Source: Flavobacteriaceae bacterium
GTDB lineage: Bacteria; Bacteroidota; Bacteroidia; Flavobacteriales; Flavobacteriaceae
Length of the DNA: 64,000 bases
NCBI GenBank assembly: GCA_029238515.1
Contig: JAQWFW010000034.1
Coordinates: forward strand, 62,001-126,000
Direction: 5' to 3'
The translations under genes and the position numbers were made by a program. The notes beneath the pieces were generated by a model. It was not told the DNA's origin. It saw only the letters and a program-made list of their open reading frames with translations, and did no database searches. Positions 35,176-43,792 of this stretch are shown here, piece after piece; positions within the stretch are counted from its first letter, which is position 1; each line of letters starts with the position of its first letter.

Positions 35176-35715
35176 ATGAGTCAAAAAGTTTTACTGAACG
35201 AAAAAGAAGTAAACATCATCCTCCACCGATTGGCTTGTCAACTCATTGAAAAACACAGCGATTTTTCGAACACCATTCTAGTGGGATTGCAACCTAGAGG
35301 AAAGTACCTAGTAGATCGACTCACACAATTATTAGCATCAGATTATAACATTTCTAATCCACAAGTGGGTTATCTTGATATTACCTTTTACAGAGACGAT
35401 TTTAGAAGGTCCAACAAAGTACTTGAAGCCAGTGCAACAGAGATGGACTTTATTGTCGAGGGTAAAAATGTAGTTTTTATAGACGATGTATTATACACAG
35501 GACGAAGTATTCGCGCCGCACTGACCGCCATTCAATCTTATGGCCGCCCAAAAAGTATAGAGTTACTTATTTTAATAGACCGAAGATTCAGTAGACATTT
35601 GCCCATTCAACCCGATTATCGCGGTCGTCAGGTCGATGCTATTGATGACGAGAAAGTTATAGTCAATTGGAAAGAAACACAAGGTGAAGACGCCGTATAT
35701 TTGATAAAACAATAG
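35176..35715 (+). CDS. pyrR: PyrR: pyrimidine regulator / uracil phosphoribosyltransferase
   Basis: A 179-residue PRTase-fold protein of normal PyrR length. VGLQPRGKYLVDRL and DITFYRDDF are PyrR signatures; the PRPP loop is VVFIDDVLYTGRS. In Firmicutes PyrR binds pyr mRNA; no binding loop or attenuator is visible here, since the gene starts within about 25 nt of its promoter. It is followed 3 nt later by pyrB, so it is the lead gene of a pyrR-pyrB-(rnz) operon. The longer frame from 35098 is rejected because it spans the promoter. Confidence 0.94.
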   Translation: MSQKVLLNEKEVNIILHRLACQLIEKHSDFSNTILVGLQPRGKYLVDRLTQLLASDYNISNPQVGYLDITFYRDDFRRSNKVLEASATEMDFIVEGKNVVFIDDVLYTGRSIRAALTAIQSYGRPKSIELLILIDRRFSRHLPIQPDYRGRQVDAIDDEKVIVNWKETQGEDAVYLIKQ

Positions 35716-35718
35716 ATT

Positions 35719-36648
35719 ATGAGCACATTGAGTGTAGATCACTTATTAGGAATTAAACAGCTTACCAAAGATGATATTCATTTAATTTTTGAAACTGCCG
35801 ATCATTTCAAACAAGTCATCAATCGTCCCATAAAAAAAGTTCCTTCACTCCGCGATATAACTATTGCTAACCTTTTTTTCGAAAATTCAACACGGACCAA
35901 GCTTTCCTTTGAAATTGCTCAAAAACGTCTTTCGGCTGATGTTATTAATTTTTCTGCTGGTCAATCTTCCTTAAAAAAAGGAGAAACCCTTATTGATACT
36001 GTCAATAATATTTTATCTATGAAAGTAGATATGGTAGTGATGCGCCATCCCAAACCCGGTGCTGCAGAATTTTTGATGCGTCATGTCGATGCGAAAATCA
36101 TTAATGCTGGTGATGGTGCACATGAGCATCCTACACAAGCCCTATTGGATACTTATTCGATTCGTGAGCGATTGGGTACGGTTGTCAATAAAAAAGTGGT
36201 GATTGTTGGCGATATTTTACACAGTAGGGTAGCGCTTTCCAATATTTTTGCCCTCCAACTTCTTGGTGCTGAAGTCATGGTTTGTGGGCCAAAGTCTTTA
36301 ATCCCAAAACATATAGAAGACCTTGGTGTTCATGTAGAAACCAACCTTAAAAAGGCACTTCAATGGTGCGATGTTGCCAATATGTTGCGCGTTCAAAATG
36401 AGCGAATGGAAGTCAGCTATTTTCCATCTACTCGAGAATATACACAGCAATATGGCGTCAATAGAGCACTTTTGGATGAGTTGGAACAGCCCATAGTTAT
36501 CATGCATCCTGGCCCAATAAATAGAGGCGTAGAAATTACCAGTGATGTCGCCGATTCTGATCAAGCCATCATTTTACATCAAGTAGAAAATGGTGTTGCC
36601 ATTCGAATGGCAGTAACCTATTTATTAGCTTCAAAAATTAAGTCTTAA
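35719..36648 (+). CDS. pyrB: Aspartate carbamoyltransferase catalytic subunit
   Basis: A 309-residue catalytic chain. The carbamoyl phosphate motif FFENSTRTKLSFE is near residue 55, HPTQALLDTYS and the C-terminal MHPGPINRGVEI complete the active site. It forms N-carbamoyl-aspartate in pyrimidine synthesis. No pyrI regulatory gene is present, as usual where PyrR leads the operon. Its stop codon overlaps the next ATG by one base. Confidence 0.96.
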   Translation: MSTLSVDHLLGIKQLTKDDIHLIFETADHFKQVINRPIKKVPSLRDITIANLFFENSTRTKLSFEIAQKRLSADVINFSAGQSSLKKGETLIDTVNNILSMKVDMVVMRHPKPGAAEFLMRHVDAKIINAGDGAHEHPTQALLDTYSIRERLGTVVNKKVVIVGDILHSRVALSNIFALQLLGAEVMVCGPKSLIPKHIEDLGVHVETNLKKALQWCDVANMLRVQNERMEVSYFPSTREYTQQYGVNRALLDELEQPIVIMHPGPINRGVEITSDVADSDQAIILHQVENGVAIRMAVTYLLASKIKS

Positions 36649-36980
36649 TGCACTTTGAACTAAAAGATCAAAACATTCTCGTTTATCAAAAGGAACAGCT
36701 CTTTTCTGAATTTTTTGCGGCATATGACCTTTATTACCCTGAATTTCAATCTTATAACATCATTTTTTTTCCTGCAAAAACTCAAGCGTTAACATCAGAT
36801 TTTTCTGATGCTTTATTTCAACGTACAAAAATGCATCAAGCCCAAAAGAAATCATTTGTTCTTGTATCCTCACATCTAACTCATGATGACCTCTCTGAAG
36901 AAATAGTTCTAGTCCCCACCTTACAGGAAGCAATTGATCTCATAGAAATGGACGAAATGCAACGCGATTTAGGATTTTAA
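36648..36980 (+). CDS. Conserved small protein co-encoded with RNase Z
   Basis: A 110-residue soluble protein without signal or membrane segment, ending IDLIEMDEMQRDLGF. The alternating alpha/beta pattern (NILVYQKE, NIIFFPA, SFVLVSS, IVLVPTLQEAIDLI) resembles an STAS-like fold. It starts on the last base of the pyrB stop and ends 10 nt before rnz; in flavobacteria a protein of this kind regularly precedes rnz. Function unknown; a partner of RNase Z is inference from position only. Confidence 0.75.
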   Translation: MHFELKDQNILVYQKEQLFSEFFAAYDLYYPEFQSYNIIFFPAKTQALTSDFSDALFQRTKMHQAQKKSFVLVSSHLTHDDLSEEIVLVPTLQEAIDLIEMDEMQRDLGF

Positions 36981-36990
36981 AACAAAGACT

Positions 36991-37896
36991 GTGAAACTAA
37001 CGATATTGGGATGCTATAGTGCTACACCAAGAATTTCTGCCCATACAACCTCTCAGGTTTTGGAGTCCAGGGGTCATGTATTTCTCATCGATTGTGGTGA
37101 AGGTACCCAAATGGAGTTGAGAAAGCATAAAGTAAAATTTAACCAAATCAAGCATATATTCATCTCTCATCTTCATGGTGACCATTGTTTTGGTTTGATT
37201 GGCTTGATTTCTACATTTCGGTTACTTAACCGTGAAACGGATTTACATATTTATGGTCCAAAAGGCATAAAGGAACTGATTATGTTACAATTAAAATTGT
37301 CCAAGTCATGGGTTAATTTTAATTTGATTTTTCACGAACTCAAATCATCAGATTCTGAGCTTGTTTTTGAGGATGATAAGATCGAAGTGCATACTATTCC
37401 TCTCGACCATAGGGTATATACCAATGGGTTTTTATTTAAAGAAAAGCCATTTGATCGCAAATTACTTGTTGAAAAAGCAGAAGCCAGAAATATTGATGTT
37501 GCCTATTACAGAAAGCTCAAACAAGGCCATGATGTCATGAATAATGATGGAGTCTTGATTTCAAATACTGATGTAACAACACAAGGGGCTATATCAAAAA
37601 GCTACGCCTTTTGTAGCGATACAGCGTACAATGAAGCTATTGTACCGCTGGTCAAAAACGTAGATGTGCTGTATCACGAATCTACTTTTTTGGAAGCGCA
37701 CGCCGATTTTTGTGCTAAAACAAAACATTCAACAGCCCAACAAGCCGCGACTATTGCCAAAAAAGCTGCTGTAGGAACACTGATTTTAGGGCATTATTCG
37801 TCACGATACACAGATTTAGAAGAGTTTAAATCTGAAGCATCAGCTGTTTTTGAAGCCGTCGTTCTGGCTAAAGATGGACTAACACTTTCGATTTAA
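36991..37896 (+). CDS. rnz: Ribonuclease Z
   Basis: A 301-residue metallo-beta-lactamase-fold tRNA 3'-endonuclease of the short form. Zinc motif SHLHGDHCFGLIGL, IDCGEGTQMELRK near the N-terminus, CSDTAYNE, YHESTFLE and the late LGHYSSRY supply the metal ligands and family signatures. It starts with GTG; no in-frame ATG occurs before the conserved LTILGCYSATPR. Last gene of the pyrR-pyrB cluster. Confidence 0.94.
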   Translation: MKLTILGCYSATPRISAHTTSQVLESRGHVFLIDCGEGTQMELRKHKVKFNQIKHIFISHLHGDHCFGLIGLISTFRLLNRETDLHIYGPKGIKELIMLQLKLSKSWVNFNLIFHELKSSDSELVFEDDKIEVHTIPLDHRVYTNGFLFKEKPFDRKLLVEKAEARNIDVAYYRKLKQGHDVMNNDGVLISNTDVTTQGAISKSYAFCSDTAYNEAIVPLVKNVDVLYHESTFLEAHADFCAKTKHSTAQQAATIAKKAAVGTLILGHYSSRYTDLEEFKSEASAVFEAVVLAKDGLTLSI

Positions 37897-37912
37897 AAAT
37901 AAGGTCTGTAAC

Positions 37913-38086
37913 TTACAAATAATTAATAAGTCGTCTACTCAACAAAAAGGTTATTCCAAATAAGACTAAAATGTAAAACCAACGCTTTTTGGTTCTAGGT
38001 TTTCTGATTTTTTTCACCACCAAATAAATAAAATAGGCATATAACAACAGGGTTACTATGTCAGAAACGATATCAATTGTACTCAT
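37913..38086 (-). CDS. Small two-helix membrane protein, unknown
   Basis: A 57-residue frame starting with ATG (complement of 38084-38086) and ending TAA (37913-37915). It has two hydrophobic segments, IVTLLLYAYFIYLVV (about 10-24) and WFYILVLFGITFLL (36-49), separated by a basic KKIRKPRTKKR loop; by the positive-inside rule both ends would face the periplasm. It converges on rnz, 16 nt away. It is the only gene-like feature in the 343-bp gap between rnz and the TIGR02757 gene. No family recognised. Confidence 0.55.
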   Translation of the reverse strand: MSTIDIVSDIVTLLLYAYFIYLVVKKIRKPRTKKRWFYILVLFGITFLLSRRLINYL

Positions 38087-38239
38087 GACTAGTTCAATAC
38101 GTTACTAAAAAAGAATCTTAAACTTGTAAACGTACTTCTGAACAACTATACAAACGACAAAACGAACACGTCGAATAAGAATAAATTTCTGAGAAAAGTG
38201 CTTTTCTGGGGCAAGCAGAAGTTCAAATTTATAAAAAAA

Positions 38240-39037
38240 TTAAAAATTTTCAAAAACTCCTAAACCAAATAATGCGAAATCATATTTTACGGGGTCTTTG
38301 GCGTTCAATTTTCGAAGGTTTTTGTCTAATTCTGCTAATGCTTTGGCATCATTTTGTCTTCTGGTTAAAAGCCCTAATTTTCTGGCAACGTTTCCAGAAT
38401 GAACATCTAAAGGACAAGAGAGAAGGGCAGGAGAAAGAGTTTTCCAAAGCCCAAAATCAACTCCAGAGTCATTGGGCCGTACCATCCAACGCAAAAACAT
38501 ATTGATGCGTTTTGCGGCTGAATTTTTCAGTGGATCACTAATGTGTTTTTCAGTTCTTTTGGAATGTTCTATTTCAAAAAATAATGTTTTGAATTTGTGT
38601 ATAGCATATTGTAAATTTCCATCCTTACTGTTTTGAAAAAAAACGGATTCCATACCATCGTGTTTTGAATAGATATGCCGCAGACTTTTGATGAATTGTT
38701 GTGCGTCAATGGCGTTGAATGTTCGGTGAACAAACCCCTCAAAAACAGATAAATCTTGTGGTTCATGTGTCATTACAAAATCATAGGGTGCATGATCCAT
38801 CAGCGTGACAAATCGCTGTGCATTTTTGATGATGCTTTTACGATTGCCCCAGGCAATAGTAGCAGTTAAAAAAGCTGCAATTTCTATATCTTCTTTTTTA
38901 GAATATATATGTGGTATTTGTATGGGGTCACTCGCTATAAATTGTGTGGTATTGTACTGTTGGACTTTGGCATCTAAAAATTGCTTGAGTTCCTCAAAAC
39001 TCAATCCATTATAGGATTTAAGACGACACTTGCCCAT
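38240..39037 (-). CDS. TIGR02757 family protein (DUF2400)
   Basis: A 265-residue helical protein typical of Bacteroidota and recognisable by [35 protein letters not shown] and [15 protein letters not shown]. The family is related to helix-hairpin-helix DNA glycosylases by fold, but no activity is established. The first codons (38 nt from 39037) overlap the end of the ABC transporter gene by 20 bases; a slightly later start is possible. Confidence 0.85.
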   Translation of the reverse strand: MGKCRLKSYNGLSFEELKQFLDAKVQQYNTTQFIASDPIQIPHIYSKKEDIEIAAFLTATIAWGNRKSIIKNAQRFVTLMDHAPYDFVMTHEPQDLSVFEGFVHRTFNAIDAQQFIKSLRHIYSKHDGMESVFFQNSKDGNLQYAIHKFKTLFFEIEHSKRTEKHISDPLKNSAAKRINMFLRWMVRPNDSGVDFGLWKTLSPALLSCPLDVHSGNVARKLGLLTRRQNDAKALAELDKNLRKLNAKDPVKYDFALFGLGVFENF

Positions 39038-39680
39038 CAGTTATGGTGATTTTTCGGTCGGCCATATTGGCCAATTCATCATTGTGTGTCACAATGATAA
39101 ATGTGTATCCAAAGGCATCTCTAAGTTCAAAAAATAACTGGTGCAATTGCGTTGCAGATGTGCTGTCTAAGTTTCCAGAGGGTTCATCGGCCAAAACTAA
39201 AAGCGGATCGTTAATCAATGCTCGAGCAACAGCAACACGCTGTTGTTCACCACCTGAGAGTTCACCTGGTTTATGGTTTAGTCGTGTACTTAGACCGAGA
39301 AAATCCAATAATTTTTTTGCTTTTTCGCTAGCTTCTTGCTCAGAAGTTCCTTTTATATAAGCTGGGATGCATACATTCTCCAAAGCAGTAAATTCTGGGA
39401 GGAGTTGATGAAATTGAAAAATAAACCCTAAATGTTCATTTCTAAATTTAGCCAATGCTTTTTGACTGAGTGATTCAACGCTTGTGTTGTTAATCACTAA
39501 AGAAGTATCTTCAGATTCAGATGCTTTGTCAAGTGTTCCAAAAATCTGTAGCAAAGTTGTTTTTCCCGCACCAGAAGCCCCAACAATAGAAACAATCTCT
39601 CCTTTGTTGACAACCATATTTACCCCTTTCAATACATGGAGTTCATTATAATACTTATGAATATTTTTGGCACTAATCAT
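39018..39680 (-). CDS. ABC transporter ATP-binding protein, LolD-like
   Basis: A 220-residue ATPase. Walker [11 protein letters not shown]-loop [16 protein letters not shown], signature [15 protein letters not shown], Walker [15 protein letters not shown] and the switch His in VTHNDE are all intact. [16 protein letters not shown] and DEPSGNLD place it in the LolD/MacB group, which handles lipoproteins or extrusion, but no permease is adjacent. The ATG at 39680 is preferred to one 12 codons upstream because a near-consensus -7 box lies between them. Confidence 0.9.
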   Translation of the reverse strand: MISAKNIHKYYNELHVLKGVNMVVNKGEIVSIVGASGAGKTTLLQIFGTLDKASESEDTSLVINNTSVESLSQKALAKFRNEHLGFIFQFHQLLPEFTALENVCIPAYIKGTSEQEASEKAKKLLDFLGLSTRLNHKPGELSGGEQQRVAVARALINDPLLVLADEPSGNLDSTSATQLHQLFFELRDAFGYTFIIVTHNDELANMADRKITITDGQVSS

Positions 39681-39685
39681 ATTTG

Positions 39686-39693
39686 TAAATTTA
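39686..39693 (-). promoter_or_regulatory. Near-consensus -7 box at the LolD-like start
   Basis: Minus-strand TAAATTTA (one mismatch) ends 5 nt before the ATG at 39680, so any mRNA from it would be nearly leaderless. Confidence 0.35.
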
Positions 39694-39748
39694 ATGGATA
39701 TGATGCTGATGTGCAATCATATTCTGCTTTTTTCATGTTAACTTTTAC

Positions 39749-39756
39749 TAACTTTG
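39749..39756 (+). promoter_or_regulatory. -7 box for msrA
   Basis: TAACTTTG matches TAnnTTTG, 18 nt before the ATG at 39775, and covers the in-frame TTG at 39754, which therefore cannot be the start. Confidence 0.6.
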
Positions 39757-39774
39757 GGTTTTAATTTTCAATTG

Positions 39775-40317
39775 ATGAAACAAGCAGTATTTTGTGGTGG
39801 GTGTTTTTGGTGCACCGAGGCAGTTTTCAAGCGTTTGAAAGGCGTCTTTAGTGTACGTTCGGGCTATACAGGCGGTTTTATAAAAAATCCGGCCTATCGT
39901 GAGGTCTGTCAAGGCCGCACAGGTCATGCAGAGGGTATTCTTATAGAATATGATCCCCAGCAAGTTTCGTATCAAGAATTGCTTGAAGTATTTTTTGCTA
40001 CGCACAATCCTACAACGCTAAATCGACAAGGATATGATGTAGGAACACAATACCGTTCAGCCATTTTTTATACCGATAAAAATCAACACGATACTGCGCA
40101 ACACTATATAGAGCTGTTGGACGTTTCAAGAGTATTTTCAGATCCCATTGTCACCACTTTAGAACCGTTAGATGTTTTTCATGAAGCAGAGGAGGAGCAT
40201 GACGATTATTATGATCAAAACTCTGAGCAGTCTTATTGCCAGTTTGTGATTTTACCCAAAATAAATATTCTAGAACAACGTTTTAAAGAAAAACTAAAAT
40301 CCAATGAACCTACATAA
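39775..40317 (+). CDS. msrA: Peptide-methionine (S)-S-oxide reductase
   Basis: A 180-residue MsrA reducing the S form of methionine sulfoxide. The active-site motif GGCFWCTEAVF is at residues 7-17, followed by SGYTGG, EVCQGRTGHAEGI and ATHNPTTLNRQGYDVGTQYR. No signal peptide. Complements the two MsrB proteins at 23237-24102. It overlaps the next gene by 14 bases, suggesting an operon. Confidence 0.95.
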   Translation: MKQAVFCGGCFWCTEAVFKRLKGVFSVRSGYTGGFIKNPAYREVCQGRTGHAEGILIEYDPQQVSYQELLEVFFATHNPTTLNRQGYDVGTQYRSAIFYTDKNQHDTAQHYIELLDVSRVFSDPIVTTLEPLDVFHEAEEEHDDYYDQNSEQSYCQFVILPKINILEQRFKEKLKSNEPT

Positions 40318-40573
40318 ATTAAAAAAGTACCAGAAACTTATTTTTGGACTTATTTGTGATCTTTTGGGTTATGTGTCTTTTATTTTCCCACCTTTTGATT
40401 TTGTTTGGGCACCGCTTTCGGGTTATTTGATGACCAAACTTTACGAAGGAAAAAAGGGGAAAATTGCAGGTTTTATTGTTTTTGTAGAAGAAGCGCTTCC
40501 CTTTTTGGATGTAGTTCCTACATTTACTATGATGTGGGTGTATACCTATTGGAACAAGTCTTCCGAAGTCTAG
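40304..40573 (+). CDS. Small conserved membrane protein, unknown
   Basis: An 89-residue protein with hydrophobic segments near 12-35 (LIFGLICDLLGYVSFIF) and 55-82 (GFIVFVEEALPFLDVVP, then TFTMMWVYTYW). The Pro, Glu and Asp inside the second segment hint at a re-entrant or functional helix. It overlaps msrA by 14 bases and is probably co-transcribed with it. No function can be assigned. It ends 3 nt from the convergent membrane protein gene. Confidence 0.75.
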   Translation: MNLHKLKKYQKLIFGLICDLLGYVSFIFPPFDFVWAPLSGYLMTKLYEGKKGKIAGFIVFVEEALPFLDVVPTFTMMWVYTYWNKSSEV

Positions 40574-40576
40574 CTC

Positions 40577-41083
40577 TTATTTGTCTAAAAATCGTCCCAG
40601 TCCAAAACGGCGCAACATTTTCTTTTCAAAATTCCAAAAGAATGTAAACTGTCCTAATACAAAGCCCCAAAATACAAGTAGAATTTGATAAAAAATTAAA
40701 CTTACAACGACAAAAATAATCCAATATAATACCGCTCCTAGATTTTCCACGGAAACGCCAAGCATTTTAATGATTGGTCGCCCCACAAAAACGGAAGAGG
40801 ACCCTGTTATGGCAAAAATTATAAAAATACGAATCAGTTCCCAACGCTGTTGAACCTTCCATTTGGCCTCTAATTTACGAATACTAAACACACAAAACTT
40901 TAGCGCCAAATGACCTAGTGCCAAGCCCATCAGCAATTGAAGGGCTGTAGAGGTTTGGACAAGTTTTGTTCCTAATCTGTATCCTAAATAGTAGGTACTG
41001 AGTGCGCCCAGAAATGGATAAATGAGTTGCCAATTTCGACTTATTTCCCAAGTGGATTTAAAACGTTCGATGCGGTTTTTCAT
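40577..41083 (-). CDS. Conserved membrane protein (DUF6787-like)
   Basis: A 168-residue protein with about four membrane segments (near 18-38, 45-65, 85-105 and 118-140). The second half (VQQRWELIRIFIIFAITGSS and ending FFWNFEKKMLRRFGLG) resembles a flavobacterial family known as DUF6787; that name is from memory and uncertain. Basic and aromatic residues close to the end suggest a cytoplasmic C-terminus. Function unknown. Confidence 0.72.
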   Translation of the reverse strand: MKNRIERFKSTWEISRNWQLIYPFLGALSTYYLGYRLGTKLVQTSTALQLLMGLALGHLALKFCVFSIRKLEAKWKVQQRWELIRIFIIFAITGSSSVFVGRPIIKMLGVSVENLGAVLYWIIFVVVSLIFYQILLVFWGFVLGQFTFFWNFEKKMLRRFGLGRFLDK

Positions 41084-41118
41084 GCCCGCAAATATAGTAC
41101 ATTACAGCGTTTTTTTAC

Positions 41119-41751
41119 TTATTTTTTATTAAACAGTTTTCCGAGTAGACCGCCTATGTCGTTGTTGCTTTTTCCAAGTACTGCCCCAGCCACATCATCT
41201 ACGATGGAACCATCATTATCGGCATCCAAAATGGATTCAAAAAAGTTTTGTTTGTTGTTGTGGAAATTTCCACCAATGAGTCCACCCAACATGTTGGTCA
41301 ATCCGCTGGCATCTCTAACCGATGCTTGACGTTGCTGCTTTCCCAAAAGCCCCATGACTACTGGTGCAGCAATTTTTAATATTTTTGACACAGATGAAGC
41401 ATCCACTCCTGATTGTTTGCTAAGCGCGTTTTGGATATTCTGTTGGCGATTTCCAAAAACATGTCCCAAGATTTTACCTCCATCTTCTTGCACTGCATTT
41501 GAGTTAGATCCAGAAAAAACAGCTCCTAAGTTATCCAAAATACTACCGTCGTGTTTGTTGGAGAGCGCACCCATAAGTCCTGCTGCTCCTTTTGGTGATG
41601 ACGTATTGCGTTGCATCGCTTGCAAGAGCACCGGCATGGCCATGTTTAGTAAATTGCTTGTGTTTGATTTTGATTGTCCTGTTTGGCTGGACAAGCCCTC
41701 GACGAGTGATTTCCCTAAATCCCCACCAAGTAAGTTCATGATTCCTGACAT
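41119..41751 (-). CDS. DUF937 domain-containing protein
   Basis: A 210-residue Gly/Ala/Ser/Asn-rich protein of the DUF937 (YidB-related) type. It has repeated segments such as LLNMAMPVLLQAMQRN, ILDNLGAVFSG, ILKIAAPVVMGLLGKQ and SILDADNDGSIVDDVAG, the last with an Asp-rich, calcium-loop-like stretch. No signal peptide is visible. Function unknown. It stands 6 nt downstream of the C-type lectin gene, on the same strand, so may share its transcript. Confidence 0.85.
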   Translation of the reverse strand: MSGIMNLLGGDLGKSLVEGLSSQTGQSKSNTSNLLNMAMPVLLQAMQRNTSSPKGAAGLMGALSNKHDGSILDNLGAVFSGSNSNAVQEDGGKILGHVFGNRQQNIQNALSKQSGVDASSVSKILKIAAPVVMGLLGKQQRQASVRDASGLTNMLGGLIGGNFHNNKQNFFESILDADNDGSIVDDVAGAVLGKSNNDIGGLLGKLFNKK

Positions 41752-41757
41752 AGTAGA

Positions 41758-42606
41758 TTATTTAATTATTTTTTTGGTGATGGATTTACCATTTTTTTGA
41801 TGCATTTTGATAAAATAAATCCCTCGGTTAAAGTTTCTAAAATCAATTGTTTTTGATTTTGATAAATCTTCCGATGAAATGGTTAAAATTGTTTGTGCCA
41901 GAGCATTAAGCACCACCACTTCACGAAGTTCTGTTCCGTTGGTTTCTATGGTAAGGAAATCGACAACAGGATTAGGTTTCAGTTCAATTCTAGTCTTTAA
42001 GCCATGCTTTTTTGTTGAAAGTATGCCTGGATGCTCAATGACGTAATACAATACATTGGTGTGGTTTACATCGTTCCATTGCCCAGCACTGCCATATGGC
42101 CAATTTGTAAGCGAAAGCGCTAAGCCATCTTGATTGTTATTAAAGTTGTCGGGCTCGATTTCGCTTGGCCAATTGCTCCAAAGTCCACCCACAGTGTTTC
42201 CGCTAGAATCTCCATCCCAAAACTGAGTACTTGTACCGTCGTTGTTGCCATCCCAAACCCAATTGCCTTCCGTGGAGATATCATTACCACCAATCCAAAC
42301 ATAAGCACCACCACCGCCGTCTGCTGCAATGGTATTATTTGTTGTGATATTGGCATTGTTGTCAAGGGCATCAAAAATAGCATTTTGCTCTGCCAAATCA
42401 TTGATTTCGGTCAAAATTCCGCCTCTTTCTACGGCACATGAAGCCGCATCTACCCATGATTTATTTTCTTTAACGACTTCGTAGGTTTTACTGTTGTAGT
42501 TAAAAGCGTAAATGTTTGAAGTAGTGGCGCACTGGCCATAGCTAAGGTAACTGCTCATAGCAAGAACCAATGCTGTGGCATAGGTTATTAATGTCGTTTT
42601 GTTCAT
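41758..42606 (-). CDS. Secreted C-type lectin protein with T9SS sorting domain
   Basis: A 282-residue exported protein: signal peptide (ending MSSYLSYGQ), a C-type lectin domain (about 30-195) with cysteines near its start, the calcium-site motif EPDNFNNNQD and WND, and a type A T9SS C-terminal sorting domain (about 205-282: ELKPNPVVDFLTIE, GIYFIKM, ending KSITKKIIK). It should be exported by the type IX system and shown at, or released from, the surface, perhaps binding sugars. Only one of the usual lectin disulfides is evident. Start at 42606 or 42615; the two differ by three residues. Confidence 0.87.
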   Translation of the reverse strand: MNKTTLITYATALVLAMSSYLSYGQCATTSNIYAFNYNSKTYEVVKENKSWVDAASCAVERGGILTEINDLAEQNAIFDALDNNANITTNNTIAADGGGGAYVWIGGNDISTEGNWVWDGNNDGTSTQFWDGDSSGNTVGGLWSNWPSEIEPDNFNNNQDGLALSLTNWPYGSAGQWNDVNHTNVLYYVIEHPGILSTKKHGLKTRIELKPNPVVDFLTIETNGTELREVVVLNALAQTILTISSEDLSKSKTIDFRNFNRGIYFIKMHQKNGKSITKKIIK

Positions 42607-42762
42607 TGTATACATGTTTTAAAACCCAAAAAATAACTCCATTACAAACATTAACTAACGGTTCTGTTTGCTTAAAAAAATGTACAGTCTATCGGTAAGA
42701 TCCGTAGGTCGTTCATGTATGTGAAGAACAAATTTGGGTATTGTTCATGTCAAAGATATAAA

Positions 42763-42790
42763 AAAATCCCAACAATTTTGTTGGGATTTT
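42763..42790 (-). terminator. Terminator after serC-serA
   Basis: AAAATCCCAAC/GTTGGGATTTT with an AATTTT loop. The A-run at 42761-42766 gives the T-run on the minus strand, so it stops transcription leaving serA. Confidence 0.85.
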
Positions 42791-42836
42791 AAAGAATATT
42801 AAGAAGTTGAACTATAATTCAATGGTTGTTTAAGAA

Positions 42837-43787
42837 TTATTTCAATATTGAAATAATCTGTGATGCCAACTCTGAACCAATGCGTTCTTGTGCTTGTGTG
42901 GTTGCCGCACCAATGTGTGGAGTTAGGGATACATTGGGTGTCATCAAGACTTGTACAGCAGGTGTTGGTTCGTTTTCAAATGTATCGACACCAGCAAAGC
43001 TAAGTTTACCTGATTTGAGCGCTTCTACCATAGCCACTTCATCGACTACTCCGCCACGCGCCGCATTGACAAGTCCAGCGCCATCTTTCATGAGCTCTAG
43101 TTCGGCTGTTCCTATTACAAACTCTTTCTGCGCAGGAACGTGAAGGGTGATAAAATCTGATTGTTTTAAAACATTTTCTTTGCTGTCCATGGGGATGTCA
43201 AAGTCCAAAGACTGTCCATCAAAAAAGGATACAGAAACGGTAGCTTTTTCCATAAATGGATCAAAAGCGATTACATTCATGCCAAGTCCAAGACCAATTT
43301 TGGCGGTAGCTTGACCTATACGTCCAAAACCGATTACACCTAAAGTTTTACCTCTTAGCTCTGTACCTTTTGCGTACGCTTTTTTGAGCGCTTTAAATTT
43401 TGAATCACCATCGAGTGGCATGTTACGGTTGGCATCATACAAATAACGAACCCCAGAGAACAGGTGAGCAAAGACGAGCTCTGCTACCGACGCTGAAGAG
43501 GCCGCTGGTGTATTGATGACATGTAAACCTTTTTCGCGTGCGTATTCCACATCTATATTGTCCATACCAACACCACCACGTCCAATAATTTTTAAGCTTG
43601 GACAAGCGTCAATCAAATCTTTGCGGACTGTTGTTGCACTGCGTACAAGCAAGGCCACAATATTCTCGGAGTTGATGTAATTTTCTAATTGTTCTTGTGC
43701 TACAGTTACAGTACTGACTTCAAATCCTGCAGCTTCTAATTCTTCAACGCCATTTTTGGAAATACCGTCGTTTGCTAATATTTTCAT
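42837..43787 (-). CDS. serA: D-3-phosphoglycerate dehydrogenase
   Basis: A 316-residue short-form enzyme starting serine synthesis. GRGGVGMDNIDVEYA, the NAD-binding GKTLGVIGFGRIGQATAKI, VNAARGGVVDEVAM with the catalytic Arg, and TPHIGAATTQAQ with the catalytic His are all present. The regulatory ACT domain of E. coli SerA is missing, so direct serine feedback is unlikely. It follows serC by 5 nt; together they form an operon ending at a strong terminator. Confidence 0.94.
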   Translation of the reverse strand: MKILANDGISKNGVEELEAAGFEVSTVTVAQEQLENYINSENIVALLVRSATTVRKDLIDACPSLKIIGRGGVGMDNIDVEYAREKGLHVINTPAASSASVAELVFAHLFSGVRYLYDANRNMPLDGDSKFKALKKAYAKGTELRGKTLGVIGFGRIGQATAKIGLGLGMNVIAFDPFMEKATVSVSFFDGQSLDFDIPMDSKENVLKQSDFITLHVPAQKEFVIGTAELELMKDGAGLVNAARGGVVDEVAMVEALKSGKLSFAGVDTFENEPTPAVQVLMTPNVSLTPHIGAATTQAQERIGSELASQIISILK

Positions 43788-43792
43788 TTAAT

